Shown one piece after another: positions 8,101-16,174 of a DNA stretch of 56,023 nucleotides (position 1 is the stretch's first letter; every line of letters starts with the position of its first letter). Made by a program: the position numbers and the translations under genes. The notes below the pieces were generated by a model. The model worked only from the letters and a program-made list of their open reading frames with translations, did no database searches and was not told where the DNA came from. This DNA comes from Streptomyces spinoverrucosus (GTDB lineage: Bacteria; Actinomycetota; Actinomycetes; Streptomycetales; Streptomycetaceae): positions 1 to 56,023 of the forward strand of contig NZ_BJND01000061.1 of the NCBI RefSeq assembly GCF_006539505.1, in the 5' to 3' direction.

Positions 8101-10017
8101 GGCCCGCTGCGCCACGAGCCGGCCGCCCGCGCCGCAGCACAGCTGTACTGGGCCCACGAAACGACGGCCGACGCACGCGAGAGCTGGACCCGGCGTGCGG
8201 TGTCCCTGGCCCGGGCCCGGGACACCTTCGGACTGGCACCCGCGATTGCCGACCTCCAGGCGGAGCTGGCACAGGCGATCGGCGGCCCGGTCGCCCATGC
8301 AGCCGCCGCATACCTCTTCGACGAGCTGACCAGCGGCCCCGACGGCTTCGTCATCAGCAGCGGCACCCGCACCCTGCTCGACAAGTTCCGCCGTACGGTG
8401 GGCACATCGGCGTACGACGACGACCTCGGTGCCCTCGATGACCCGGCCGCCCGCAGACAGCTCGTCGAGGCGTGGCTGACGGCGTACACCACCTCGACCG
8501 GCACCGACCTCGCCCCCGGCGACCTGGCCGAAGCGGTGGCCGCGGAACTCTGCCCGGACCTGGCCCGCTACGAGTGCGACGCGCCACTGACCGAGACAGT
8601 CGAGGGGCTGCTCGGCACCCACCCGCGCATCCACGGCCGCACCCTCACCGTCCGCGTCGACGAACTCCTGGCCCGCACCCGGCAGTTCCGTGCCCACGAG
8701 GTCCCCGCCCACCGGGCGTACCAGCACCGCCGCACGGCATGGATGACAGCCGAGCGCACCCGGATCCGGCTGGACGAGTACCGGCCGCGGGTGATGTCGG
8801 CGTTCGTCCGCAACACGCTGATCGACCAGGTCTATCTGCCCCTGGTCGGCGACAGCCTCGCCAAGCAGCTCGGCACCACGGGCGAGTCCAAGCGCACCGA
8901 CACCGGCGGCCTGCTGCTGCTCATCTCCCCGCCGGGGTACGGAAAGACGACGCTCATGGAGTACGTGGCCGACCGCCTCGGCCTGATGCTGGTCAAGGTC
9001 AACGGCCCCGCCCTCGGCCACGCGGTGAACTCGCTCGACCCGGCCGAGGCCCCGAACGCGACCGCCCGCCAGGAGGTCGAGAAGATCAACTTCGCTCTGG
9101 CGGCGGGCAACAACACTCTGCTGTACGTCGACGACATCCAGCACACCTCGTCCGAGCTGCTGCAGAAGTTCATCCCGCTGTGTGACACCACCCGCCGTAT
9201 CGAGGGCGTGTGGGACGGCGAGCCGCGCACATACGACCTGCGCGGCAAGCGGTTCGCCGTCTGTATGGCCGGCAACCCCTACACCGAGTCCGGCACCCGC
9301 TTCCGCGTCCCCGACATGCTCGCCAACCGCGCCGACGTGTGGAACCTCGGCGACGTCCTCACCGGCAAGGAGGACGTCTTCGCGCTCAGCTTCGTCGAGA
9401 ACGCGCTCACTGCGAACCCGGTCCTCGCGCCCCTCGCCGACCGCGACCGCACCGACCTCGATCTGCTAGTCCGACTCGCGGAGGGCGACCCGACGGCCCG
9501 TGCCGACCGGCTGACGCACCCGTATGCCCCCGCGGAGCTGGAGCGGGTCCTGGCTGTCCTGCGTCACCTGCTCACGGCACGGGAAACGGTCCTCGCAGTG
9601 AACGCCGCGTACATCGCCTCGGCAGCCCGGACCGACGAGACCCGCACCGAGCCGCCCTTCCAGCTCCAGGGCTCCTACCGCAACATGAACAAGATCGCCC
9701 AGCGTATCCAGCCCGTCATGAACGACGCCGAACTCGCCGCCGTCATCGACGACCACTACCGGGCCGAGGCCCAGACCCTCACCACCGGCGCCGAGGCGAA
9801 CCTGCTCAAGCTGGCCGCACTGCGGGGCACGCTGACCGGCGAACAGGCCGCACGCTGGACCGAGTTGAAGACGGCATACGTCCGCACCCAGAGGCTCGGA
9901 GGCATGGCGGACGATCAGCTCGCCCGAGCCGTGGCCGCCCTCGACCTCCTGGCCGACCGCGTCGCCGCCGTCGAGTCGGCGATCAGCCGCGCTGTTCTTG
10001 CCGGGAACCGGCAATGA
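5176..10017 (+). CDS. Large AAA-type 'DNA repair ATPase' (DUF3686 family)
   Basis: 1613 residues from the ATG at 5176, which has AGGGAAG about 9 bases upstream; ATG 5158 is an alternative. The N-terminal 500 residues match the DUF3686 'DNA repair ATPase' layout (SVGDTLLFGHNAFLDRG, then β-rich segments and PISCHGWALFDDGTLVVL). The middle is long and helical with many Glu/Arg heptads. The AAA module is C-terminal: Walker A SPPGYGKTTLMEY at about 1250, Walker B NNTLLYVDDIQ at about 1315, and a sensor region with KRFAVCMAGNPYTESG at about 1360. The family is annotated as repair-related by similarity only. The constant link with flotillin suggests membrane-associated stress work such as MoxR-like remodelling (inference). 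The stop codon overlaps repeat copy 2. Confidence 0.85.
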   Translation: MPTGTQEALDPGTYEVLRDRLAAQAAELARRAETLNARRAEEFGSTRLELAGTERLRTDHACVPRDIVSVGDTLLFGHNAFLDRGPETTVGDVLALHDRDLNRLPDDAVPGLLDDPAFVREFAALYRYYRQAHLLQLRRVEGKLLAVFRTGEKADDIRVLRWALTDDGQAAFLDARGDRDHVLPPSHDVEWAATTREDHVLGRHPHVSIEGEFFVDTVGGTLTVKIENNTETGEGIYTEPVAEPLQSLADADIAHARVGALVLLRIRPYKEATDRHLVFNTLTRTVVRLDGIGQACRRLPEDQGIVFPGGHCLATGTHKTYDLDTDELEFEREVRSPNGEDVLYAFHARVTGRTLLLPYNMIRKEIANPISCHGWALFDDGTLVVLRADSDEPQRVHPVQLWNSPYVSDTHAAARPVSTGPLARVGNADLVRGISDCLSITRAVAETTPTSAVYEALAAACVRAADAYHWLGEPELGDLREPLTQVRVTAEQVLAEFETVQVLTRQAADALAEAAARVAGVVRRLRGEAPRSAAAWVAGLTELRYAQGHLLALKDLRYADTDRIDELAADIEADLASFGRRAVAHLSRDDAFAEYRSDIDRLVADAEAIATVADAAPLAARLDELADGLRTVTEVVAGLDIGDATVRTSILERIAEVLGGVNRARATLDGRRRELRDREGRDEFAAEFALLGQSVTGALAVADTPEACDEQLARMLVQVENLESRFAEFDDFLGDLADKREEIHEEFSARKQTLTDARARRAERLADSATRVLRTIARRGAALADADAVAAYFTSDPMPAKVRRIADELRELGDQVRAEEVDGRLKAARQEAQRALRDRTDLYADDGRTLRLGSHRFAVNTQPLDLTLVPHGEGLAFALTGTDYRSPVTDPDLAATRPYWDRPLPSESPDVYRAEHLAARLLDEHGPAALADADDLPALVRQAAEAAYVEGYERGVHDHDTALILTALLRLHERAGPLRHEPAARAAAQLYWAHETTADARESWTRRAVSLARARDTFGLAPAIADLQAELAQAIGGPVAHAAAAYLFDELTSGPDGFVISSGTRTLLDKFRRTVGTSAYDDDLGALDDPAARRQLVEAWLTAYTTSTGTDLAPGDLAEAVAAELCPDLARYECDAPLTETVEGLLGTHPRIHGRTLTVRVDELLARTRQFRAHEVPAHRAYQHRRTAWMTAERTRIRLDEYRPRVMSAFVRNTLIDQVYLPLVGDSLAKQLGTTGESKRTDTGGLLLLISPPGYGKTTLMEYVADRLGLMLVKVNGPALGHAVNSLDPAEAPNATARQEVEKINFALAAGNNTLLYVDDIQHTSSELLQKFIPLCDTTRRIEGVWDGEPRTYDLRGKRFAVCMAGNPYTESGTRFRVPDMLANRADVWNLGDVLTGKEDVFALSFVENALTANPVLAPLADRDRTDLDLLVRLAEGDPTARADRLTHPYAPAELERVLAVLRHLLTARETVLAVNAAYIASAARTDETRTEPPFQLQGSYRNMNKIAQRIQPVMNDAELAAVIDDHYRAEAQTLTTGAEANLLKLAALRGTLTGEQAARWTELKTAYVRTQRLGGMADDQLARAVAALDLLADRVAAVESAISRAVLAGNRQ
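9999..10016. repeat. 18-bp repeat with internal dyad, copy 2
   Basis: Identical to 2305-2322. It overlaps the last codons and the stop of the ATPase gene and lies about 135 bases before the CPA1 antiporter start. The fact that it is coding sequence here weighs against a simple insertion target duplication. Confidence 0.6.
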
Positions 10018-10148
10018 CGGTCCCCCCGGAGTGCGCGTCAACGGCCTGACAAAGGCGTGTCAAGAACATGTAAGGTTCCCAGCGGTGTGCCGGGAAGCCT
10101 GGTCGGCGAGCAGAAATTGATCTCTTTCACGATCGGGGGGTTCCCGTC

Positions 10149-11390
10149 ATGGTGCTGGTGGCGGTTTTTGGTGTCGCGCTGCTGGTGGCGGTGCTGTTGT
10201 CCGGCCTGGCGGCCCGGACCGTACTGTCCACCTCGTTCCTCTTCCTGGTCGGCGGCGCGCTTGTCAGCGACGGATTCCTCGGCCTGATCCACATCACGCC
10301 GGACAGCGAACTGGTGTCCGTGACGGCGGATCTGGCGCTCTTCGCCGTGCTGTTCACCGACGGCATGCACGTCTCGCTGCCCAAGCTGCGCGCCAACTGG
10401 CGCAACCCCACGCGCGCCCTGGGCCTGGGCATGCCGCTCGCGTTCGTGTTCATGGCGCTGGTGACCCACTACCTGGTCGGCCTGGACTGGACGACGTCCT
10501 TCCTGGTCGGAGCGGTGCTGGCGCCGACCGACCCGGTGTTCGCCTCGGCCATCGTCGGCCGCAGGGAAGTACCGGCGAAGCTGCGGCAGTTGCTGAACGT
10601 GGAGAGCGGCATCAACGACGGCCTCGCCCTGCCGGTGGTCCTCGTCCTGATCGCCGCCGCGGGCCCGGCCGCCGACAGTGCCGAAGCCTCGCCGGGGAAG
10701 ATCGCCCTGGAGCTGCTGCTCGGCCTCGTCTTCGGCGTCGCGCTGCCGCTGCTGGTCAACGGACTGGTGCGGTTCAAGCTGCTGGGCGCGGAGCCGAAGC
10801 TGCAGCCCCTGCTGCCGCTGGCCACGGGCATCATCCTCTACGCGGTCTGCCACCTCACCCACGCCAACCCCTACCTGGCGGCCTTCTCGGCGGGCGCCAC
10901 CGTCGTGCACGTCTCGCCCGAGGCGAAGGCCGCCTTCGAGCCGCTGGGCGAGGCGCTGGCGGAGCTGGCGAAGTTCGCGGCACTGCTGGTCTTCGGCGCC
11001 CTGCTGACTCCGCAGCTGTTCGGTGACCTGTCCTTGGGCGGTTATGTGGCGGTCGTCCTGGCGATCGTCCTGATCCGCCCGGCCTCTCTGCTGCTCTCCC
11101 TGGTCGGCACGTCGTTCTCCCGCAAGGAGCGGCTGGTGGCGGCCTGGTTCGGCCCCAAGGGCTTCGCTTCCGTGGTCTACGGCCTCCTGGTGCTGCAGTC
11201 CGGCATCCCGCAGGCCGAGGAGGCGTTCACCCTGATCGCGGTGTGCATCGCCTTCTCGATCGTCGCCCACAGCTCCACCGACGTGCCCATCGCCCGCGCC
11301 TTCGACGTCGACGACCTCGCCGGCATCCCGGACAAGCAGCCGAGCACTGTCCCTCAGCAGCAGGAGGACCATGTCGAGGCGCGCAACTGA
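10149..11390 (+). CDS. CPA1-type Na+(K+)/H+ antiporter
   Basis: 413 residues with about 12 hydrophobic segments and no long cytoplasmic tail. Diagnostic motifs are APTDPVFASAIVG (about residues 121-133) and ESGINDGLALPVV (about 152-164), the GxND ion-binding region of electroneutral CPA1 exchangers, and a later FGPKGFASVVYGLLVL. ATG at 10149; the upstream sequence has GATCGGGGGG as a possible ribosome site. It exchanges monovalent cations for protons across the cytoplasmic membrane. Other Na+-linked carriers follow (NhaA, alanine symporter), so this stretch looks like a sodium/pH homeostasis block. Confidence 0.88.
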   Translation: MVLVAVFGVALLVAVLLSGLAARTVLSTSFLFLVGGALVSDGFLGLIHITPDSELVSVTADLALFAVLFTDGMHVSLPKLRANWRNPTRALGLGMPLAFVFMALVTHYLVGLDWTTSFLVGAVLAPTDPVFASAIVGRREVPAKLRQLLNVESGINDGLALPVVLVLIAAAGPAADSAEASPGKIALELLLGLVFGVALPLLVNGLVRFKLLGAEPKLQPLLPLATGIILYAVCHLTHANPYLAAFSAGATVVHVSPEAKAAFEPLGEALAELAKFAALLVFGALLTPQLFGDLSLGGYVAVVLAIVLIRPASLLLSLVGTSFSRKERLVAAWFGPKGFASVVYGLLVLQSGIPQAEEAFTLIAVCIAFSIVAHSSTDVPIARAFDVDDLAGIPDKQPSTVPQQQEDHVEARN

Positions 11391-11518
11391 CGGGGCCTCG
11401 ATTGGGTAAAGGCGCGGTGGGCGACCACACCCGTACCTGCGTCGTTGCATAGCCTGAAGGTGGGGAGGGGTGCCTGGGTAGGGCGGCTCTCAAGGATTGC
11501 GACACCGTTGGAGCAGGC

Positions 11519-12592
11519 ATGGCCGCAGAGAAGCCGAACGCAAGTTCGGCGGTGCTGACATGGTTGCCGATCGTGGTGATGGCGGTGGTGGCCGTCGTGG
11601 ACATCGTCGCCGGACCGGAGGTCGGCTTTGTGCCTCTGGTGTCGCTGGGGCCCGCTTTCGCCGGACTGGTCGGCGGGTGGCGGCGTACGGCGCTGATCGG
11701 TCTGGTGGCGCTGGTGCTCTGTGTCGGACTCGGGCTGTACGACGGGCTGTTCGACGGCCGCCGGGGCTATACGGCGATGGCGTCCGTGGCCGGAGTGACG
11801 GGCGCGGGCGTGGCCGCCGCCGTGATGCGCGGCCGCCGGGAGGCCGAGCTGGCCAGCGTGCGCTCGATCGCGGAGGTGGCCCAGCGGGTCCTGCTGCGGC
11901 CGGTGCCGCTGACCGCGGGGCCGCTGCAGGCCGCGGTGTCGTACACGTCGGCGGTCGCCGAGGCCCGGATCGGCGGCGACCTGTACGAGGTGGTCGCCTC
12001 GCCGCACGGGATCCGGGTCATCGTGGGCGATGTGCAGGGCAAGGGACTGGCCGCGGTGGAGACGGCGGCCGTGGTGCTCGGCGCGTTCCGGGAGGCCGCG
12101 CATGACGAGCCCGATCTGGTGGGTGTCGGCGAGCGTCTGGAGCGCAGCGTCGCCCGGGAGCTGGAGGGCGAGAAGTTCGTGACGGCGATCCTCGCCGAGG
12201 TCGGTTGGGACCATGAGGCGGTCTTTCTCAACTACGGCCACCCGGCCCCCATGGTCGTACGCCGAGACGGCACGGTCGACTTCCCGCGGCCGCCCGCGTA
12301 CGCGCTGCCGCTGGGGCTGGGCGCGCACGGAGGCGAGGGGCCGAAGCCGTATCGGGTGGCGTTCGTACCCGGGGAGCAGGTGCTGTTGTACACCGACGGC
12401 GTTACGGAGGCCCGGGATGCCGGCGGCGCCTTCTATCCGCTCGGCGAGCGGGCGTACCTGCTCAAGGACACCGACGCCCGGAGCGCGCTGGAGGCCCTGC
12501 GCGAGGACCTGGTCCGGCATGCCGCCGGGCCGCCCCACGACGATGCCGCGATGCTGCTGTTGCGGTACCACGGTCACGGGAAGGGTCCGTGA
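11519..12592 (+). CDS. Membrane-bound SpoIIE/PP2C-type serine phosphatase
   Basis: 357 residues. Three or four N-terminal membrane segments (about residues 12-108) are followed by a linker helix and a SpoIIE phosphatase domain (about 120-350). Metal-binding motifs are present: ARIGGDLYEV near 148, VIVGDVQGKGLAA near 167, LLYTDGVTEARD near 290, and HDDAAMLLLRY at the end. In streptomycetes such proteins act on anti-anti-sigma factors in partner-switching pathways. No kinase or antagonist gene is adjacent, so the target is unknown. ATG start at 11519. It converges with nhaA. Confidence 0.88.
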   Translation: MAAEKPNASSAVLTWLPIVVMAVVAVVDIVAGPEVGFVPLVSLGPAFAGLVGGWRRTALIGLVALVLCVGLGLYDGLFDGRRGYTAMASVAGVTGAGVAAAVMRGRREAELASVRSIAEVAQRVLLRPVPLTAGPLQAAVSYTSAVAEARIGGDLYEVVASPHGIRVIVGDVQGKGLAAVETAAVVLGAFREAAHDEPDLVGVGERLERSVARELEGEKFVTAILAEVGWDHEAVFLNYGHPAPMVVRRDGTVDFPRPPAYALPLGLGAHGGEGPKPYRVAFVPGEQVLLYTDGVTEARDAGGAFYPLGERAYLLKDTDARSALEALREDLVRHAAGPPHDDAAMLLLRYHGHGKGP

Positions 12593-12662
12593 GCCGAGTG
12601 GTCGGGTGTCTCGCCACCGTGGAAGGGACGTGCGCCGGAGCGCGCCCGCCCGCCGCCTCGGG

Positions 12663-13994
12663 TCAGTGACCGTCGGAATGGTCCGGCGTGGACGCTGACC
12701 CGATCTGCGGGTCCCGGCGCTGGTAGACATCGGGTACCCCGTCGGCGTCTTCGTCGCGGGTCTCATCCTCGTACAGCCGGCGATAGATCCCGTTGCGGCG
12801 TTTGACCAGCAACGCGGCGAGGCCGGCCGCGGTCACCGAGCCCACGAGGACGGCGGCCTTGATGCGTTCGGCGTCGGCCGGGTCGGGGAAGGCGAGTTCG
12901 CCGATGAGGAGGGCGACGGTGAAGCCGATTCCCGCCAGGACCGCGAGCGCGAAGACATCGGCCCAGGCCAGGCCCGGGTTGAGCCGGGCCTTGGTGAAGC
13001 GGGCCGCGAGGTAGGTGCCGCCGAGGATGCCGATCGTCTTGCCGACGACCAGACCGAGCGCCACGCCGAGCGGTTCGGGGTGTGTGAGGACGTCGCCGAG
13101 GGCTGCGGCCGAGATGCTCACGCCGGCCGCGAAGAGGGCGAAGAGCGGGACGGCGACACCCGCCGAGACCGGCCGCAGCAGGTGCGCGGTGCGCTCGCCG
13201 GGGGAGGCGATTTCTCCCTTGTCCCGGGTGGTCCGCAGGATCAGGCCCATCGCCACGCCCGCGACCGTCGCGTGGACGCCGCCGTTGTACATCAGTGCCC
13301 AGATCGCGACGCCGAGCGGGACGTACCACCACCAGCCGCGCACCCGGAGCCGCTGCAGTGCGTAGAAGACGATCAGTCCGGCGAAGGCGCCCGCGAGGGC
13401 CGGCAGGTTGAGGTCGCTGGTGAAGAAGACCGCGATGACGAGGATGGCGCCGAGGTCGTCGACGACGGCGAGGGTCAGCAGGAAGGCCCGGAGCGCGGCG
13501 GGCAGATGCGTGCTCAGGACCGCCAGGACCGCGAGGGCGAAGGCGATGTCGGTTGCCATGGGAACGGCCCAGCCGTGGGGGCTGCCCGCGCCGGCCGCGT
13601 TCATGGCCACGTAGACGAGCGCAGGCACCACCATGCCGCTCAGGGCGGCGACGACAGGGAGCGCGGCGGTCGCCGGAGTCCTCAGCTCGCCCACGACCAG
13701 CTCACGCTTGAGTTCGATCCCGGCGACCAGGAAGAAGAGTGTGAGCAGCCCGTCCGCCGTCCAGTGCCGCACCGACAGATCCAGCCCGAGGGCGGATATC
13801 CCGAAGTGGAAGTGGCTGACCTGCTCGTAGAGGCCGCGCCATGGACTGTTCGCCCAGACGAGCGCGACCAGGGTCGCCGCCAGGAGCACCATGCCGCCCA
13901 CGGTCTCGGTCCGCAGGGCCTCGGCCACGGCAGTGCGCTCGGGCAGGGGCAGCAGGCCGAGGAAGGCGCGGCGCTGACGCGGGGCGTCCGACAT
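12663..13994 (-). CDS. nhaA: Na+/H+ antiporter NhaA
   Basis: 443 residues from the ATG at 13994, chosen because GGAGATCCC sits just before it and the next residues (MSDAPRQRRAFLG) fit the family; the open frame extends further upstream without homology. Diagnostic motifs: LFFLVAGIELKRELVVGEL and the ion-binding AVVDDLGAILVIAVFF, which holds the paired Asp residues. Eleven to twelve membrane segments. It exports Na+ in exchange for protons. The tail contains an Asp/Glu-rich segment (DETRDEDADGVPD) that is not part of the core. It follows the alanine symporter on the same strand, but a terminator hairpin separates them. Confidence 0.93.
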   Translation of the reverse strand: MSDAPRQRRAFLGLLPLPERTAVAEALRTETVGGMVLLAATLVALVWANSPWRGLYEQVSHFHFGISALGLDLSVRHWTADGLLTLFFLVAGIELKRELVVGELRTPATAALPVVAALSGMVVPALVYVAMNAAGAGSPHGWAVPMATDIAFALAVLAVLSTHLPAALRAFLLTLAVVDDLGAILVIAVFFTSDLNLPALAGAFAGLIVFYALQRLRVRGWWWYVPLGVAIWALMYNGGVHATVAGVAMGLILRTTRDKGEIASPGERTAHLLRPVSAGVAVPLFALFAAGVSISAAALGDVLTHPEPLGVALGLVVGKTIGILGGTYLAARFTKARLNPGLAWADVFALAVLAGIGFTVALLIGELAFPDPADAERIKAAVLVGSVTAAGLAALLVKRRNGIYRRLYEDETRDEDADGVPDVYQRRDPQIGSASTPDHSDGH

Positions 13995-14150
13995 GGGATC
14001 TCCGGGGCTTCGAAGGGGCGGACAGATGTGTCCCTCGATCGCCGACCAGACTTCCCGGCACACCATGCGTCGCCTTGAGGCGTTCGCCGCGCCATATGAG
14101 CGGCCCCGATCTCTCCGGAGCCGCTTCCCACCTGCTGGTTCGCGAGGTGG

Positions 14151-14191
14151 GAGGGTCCGCATACGCAAGGCGCTGGCGTACGCGGACCCTC
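14151..14191 (-). terminator. Hairpin terminator downstream of the alanine symporter
   Basis: GAGGGTCCGCATACGC (14151-14166) pairs with GCGTACGCGGACCCTC (14176-14191) with a single mismatch in 16 bp and a 9-base loop. It lies 50 bases past the symporter stop codon. Confidence 0.7.
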
Positions 14192-14241
14192 ACCCGGCCG
14201 TTGGCCGGGGTCACCCCCGGGAGCCGGACCGTGGGAGGCGG

Positions 14242-15777
14242 TCAGACGGTCGTCTTCACCGGCTCCGGGTCTTCGTGGGCCCCGTCGGTTCCACCGGCCT
14301 TGCGGGCGCGGACGTACTCCAGGAAGGAGTTCAGCTCGCGCTTGACGACCGGGGCGAGGAGGTAGAGGCCGATGATGTTGATGACGGCGAGCATGAAGAG
14401 CACGGCATCAGCCATGTCGATCAGGGTCTGCAGCGTGAGCAGGGAGCCCGCGACGGCGAACAGCGTGTAGAGGACCTTGAAGGTCAGCTCGCTGGCCCTG
14501 CTGCGGCCGAACAGGTGCGTCCATGCCTTGAGGCAGTAGTAGCCCCACGTCAGCACCGTCGAGATGGCGAACAGCATCACCGCGATGGTGAGGATGTACG
14601 GGAACCAGGGCAGCACCGTCTCGAAGGCGTCCGAGGTGATGGTGACGCCGCCGATGGACTCGCCCGCACGCGCCTCGGCCCAGCTGGCCGGGTTGGCGAT
14701 CACGATCGTCAGGGCGGTCATCGTGCAGATGATCACGGTGTCGATGAACGGCTCCAGCAGGGCGACCAGGCCCTCGCTGGCGGGGTGCTTGGTCTTGACC
14801 GCGGAGTGCGCGATCGGCGCGGAGCCGAGGCCGGCCTCGTTGGAGAACGCGGCCCGCTTGAAGCCGATGATCAGCGCGCCGAGGACACCACCGGCGACAC
14901 CCTCGGGGTCGAAGGCGCCATCGACGATCGTGACCACGGCGTCCGGCACGGCCGTGACGTTCACCAGGATGACGACCAGGCAGGCGGCGATGTAGATGCC
15001 GGCCATGGCCGGGACCAGCTTGCTGGTGACGTTGGCGATGGAGCGGATGCCGCCGAGCAGGACGATGCCGACGAGCGCGGCGATCAGGATGCCGAAGAAC
15101 AGGGCGCCGGTCGAGGAGCCGATCGCGCCGTCCTCACCGCCGGCGACGGAGACCAGCTGCGCGTAGCTCTGGTTGACCTGGAAGAGGTTGCCACCGAAGA
15201 GGCCGAAGAACAGGATCATGAAGGAGGCGAGGACCGCGAGGACCTTGCCGAGGGTCTTGCCGTTCTTGCCGAAGCGGTCGGCGAGGCCCTTGGGCAGGTA
15301 GTGCATCGGGCCGCCGGAGACGGTGCCGTCGGCGTGCACCTCGCGGTACTTCACGCCGAGCGTGACCTCGACGAACTTGGTGGCCATGCCGAGCAGACCG
15401 CAGAGGATCATCCAGAAGGTGGCACCGGGGCCACCGATGGAGACGGCGACGGCGACACCCGCGATGTTGCCGAGTCCGACGGTGCCGGAGACGGCCGCGG
15501 TCAGGGCCTGGAAGTGGTTGACCTCGCCGGCCGACCCCTTCTCGTCGTACTTGCCTCTCACCACGTCGACGGCGAGCCGGAACTTGCGTATCTGCACGAA
15601 CCCGAACCAGCCGGTGAAGACCAGACCGGCGACGACGAGCCAGGCGACGATGAGGGGCAGATCCGTCCCACCGACGGGGACGGCGTAGAAGACGACTTCG
15701 CCGAGCCAGGTGGCTATGGGTTCGAAGAACGAGCTGACAGCTTTGTCGACGGAATCGGTGAATGCGTCGAGAGACAC
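14242..15777 (-). CDS. AGCS-family sodium:alanine (glycine) symporter
   Basis: 511 residues from the GTG at 15777, supported by GAGGTAG six bases upstream; the open frame runs further but those residues look non-coding. The alanine:cation symporter signature AVSGTVGLGNIAGVAVAVS occurs near residue 100, followed by FWMILCGLLGMATKFVEV and NEAGLGSAPIAHS. About 11 membrane segments. It imports alanine or glycine with Na+. Read with nhaA and the CPA1 antiporter, it would use the sodium gradient those proteins maintain. A CRP-like dyad lies about 235 bases upstream in the region shared with the stress protein gene. Confidence 0.93.
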   Translation of the reverse strand: MSLDAFTDSVDKAVSSFFEPIATWLGEVVFYAVPVGGTDLPLIVAWLVVAGLVFTGWFGFVQIRKFRLAVDVVRGKYDEKGSAGEVNHFQALTAAVSGTVGLGNIAGVAVAVSIGGPGATFWMILCGLLGMATKFVEVTLGVKYREVHADGTVSGGPMHYLPKGLADRFGKNGKTLGKVLAVLASFMILFFGLFGGNLFQVNQSYAQLVSVAGGEDGAIGSSTGALFFGILIAALVGIVLLGGIRSIANVTSKLVPAMAGIYIAACLVVILVNVTAVPDAVVTIVDGAFDPEGVAGGVLGALIIGFKRAAFSNEAGLGSAPIAHSAVKTKHPASEGLVALLEPFIDTVIICTMTALTIVIANPASWAEARAGESIGGVTITSDAFETVLPWFPYILTIAVMLFAISTVLTWGYYCLKAWTHLFGRSRASELTFKVLYTLFAVAGSLLTLQTLIDMADAVLFMLAVINIIGLYLLAPVVKRELNSFLEYVRARKAGGTDGAHEDPEPVKTTV

Positions 15778-16010
15778 TATGGCTACCTCGGTGGCGCAGG
15801 GGGACCGGCGCCCGGGGATGCTGCGCCGGTGAGTGTGCGGTCTATGAGCGAACGCCGTTGTCCGATCGGCGAACCGCGGTGGCACGGCTGCGGACTCGGA
15901 CCGTGATCACCTTGGTTGTACTGCCGACGCGTGCCGGCACTCCGCAGAGGAGCATGGGTGGAGCCCGTGCGGGGTTGCGTAGTTCTAGCACACCCTTTAC
16001 AGATCCTTTA

Positions 16011-16024
16011 GTGAGGCAGATCAC
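16011..16024. promoter_or_regulatory. CRP-like dyad in the agcS / usp divergent region
   Basis: GTGAGGCAGATCAC, a GTGA-N6-TCAC dyad with A on both sides. It resembles the streptomycete Crp consensus GTG-N6-GNCAC and the E. coli consensus, so either Crp or a Crp/Fnr relative could bind. It lies in the 397-base gap 15778-16174 between the divergent symporter and universal stress protein genes. The rest of that gap shows no ORF; the only other structure is the 16-bp palindrome CCGCCCGGCCGGGCGG at 16113-16128 in the usp leader. Confidence 0.45.
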
Positions 16025-16174
16025 ATAACGGTGAGTAACAAGGGAAAGTCTCAGCAGGCGTGACCAGACCGTTATCCGGATTGAGGTCTCCGCTGAGCGA
16101 ACGATCAGCAGCCCGCCCGGCCGGGCGGAGGGAGAATGAGAGGGCATCCCGGCGCGCTGAAGGCGGTGAGAACC

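Noticed and set aside
9999..10016. Repeat copy 2 as an insertion target duplication
   Set aside because: It is within coding codons of the ATPase and there is no mobile gene; an operator or chance match is more likely.
13993..15906. 637-residue frame antisense to the alanine symporter
   Set aside because: Glu/Asp/Gly repeats typical of antisense frames; the symporter on the other strand has clear motifs.
16113..16128. CCGCCCGGCCGGGCGG as a terminator
   Set aside because: No loop; lies in the leader of the usp gene, not after a gene.
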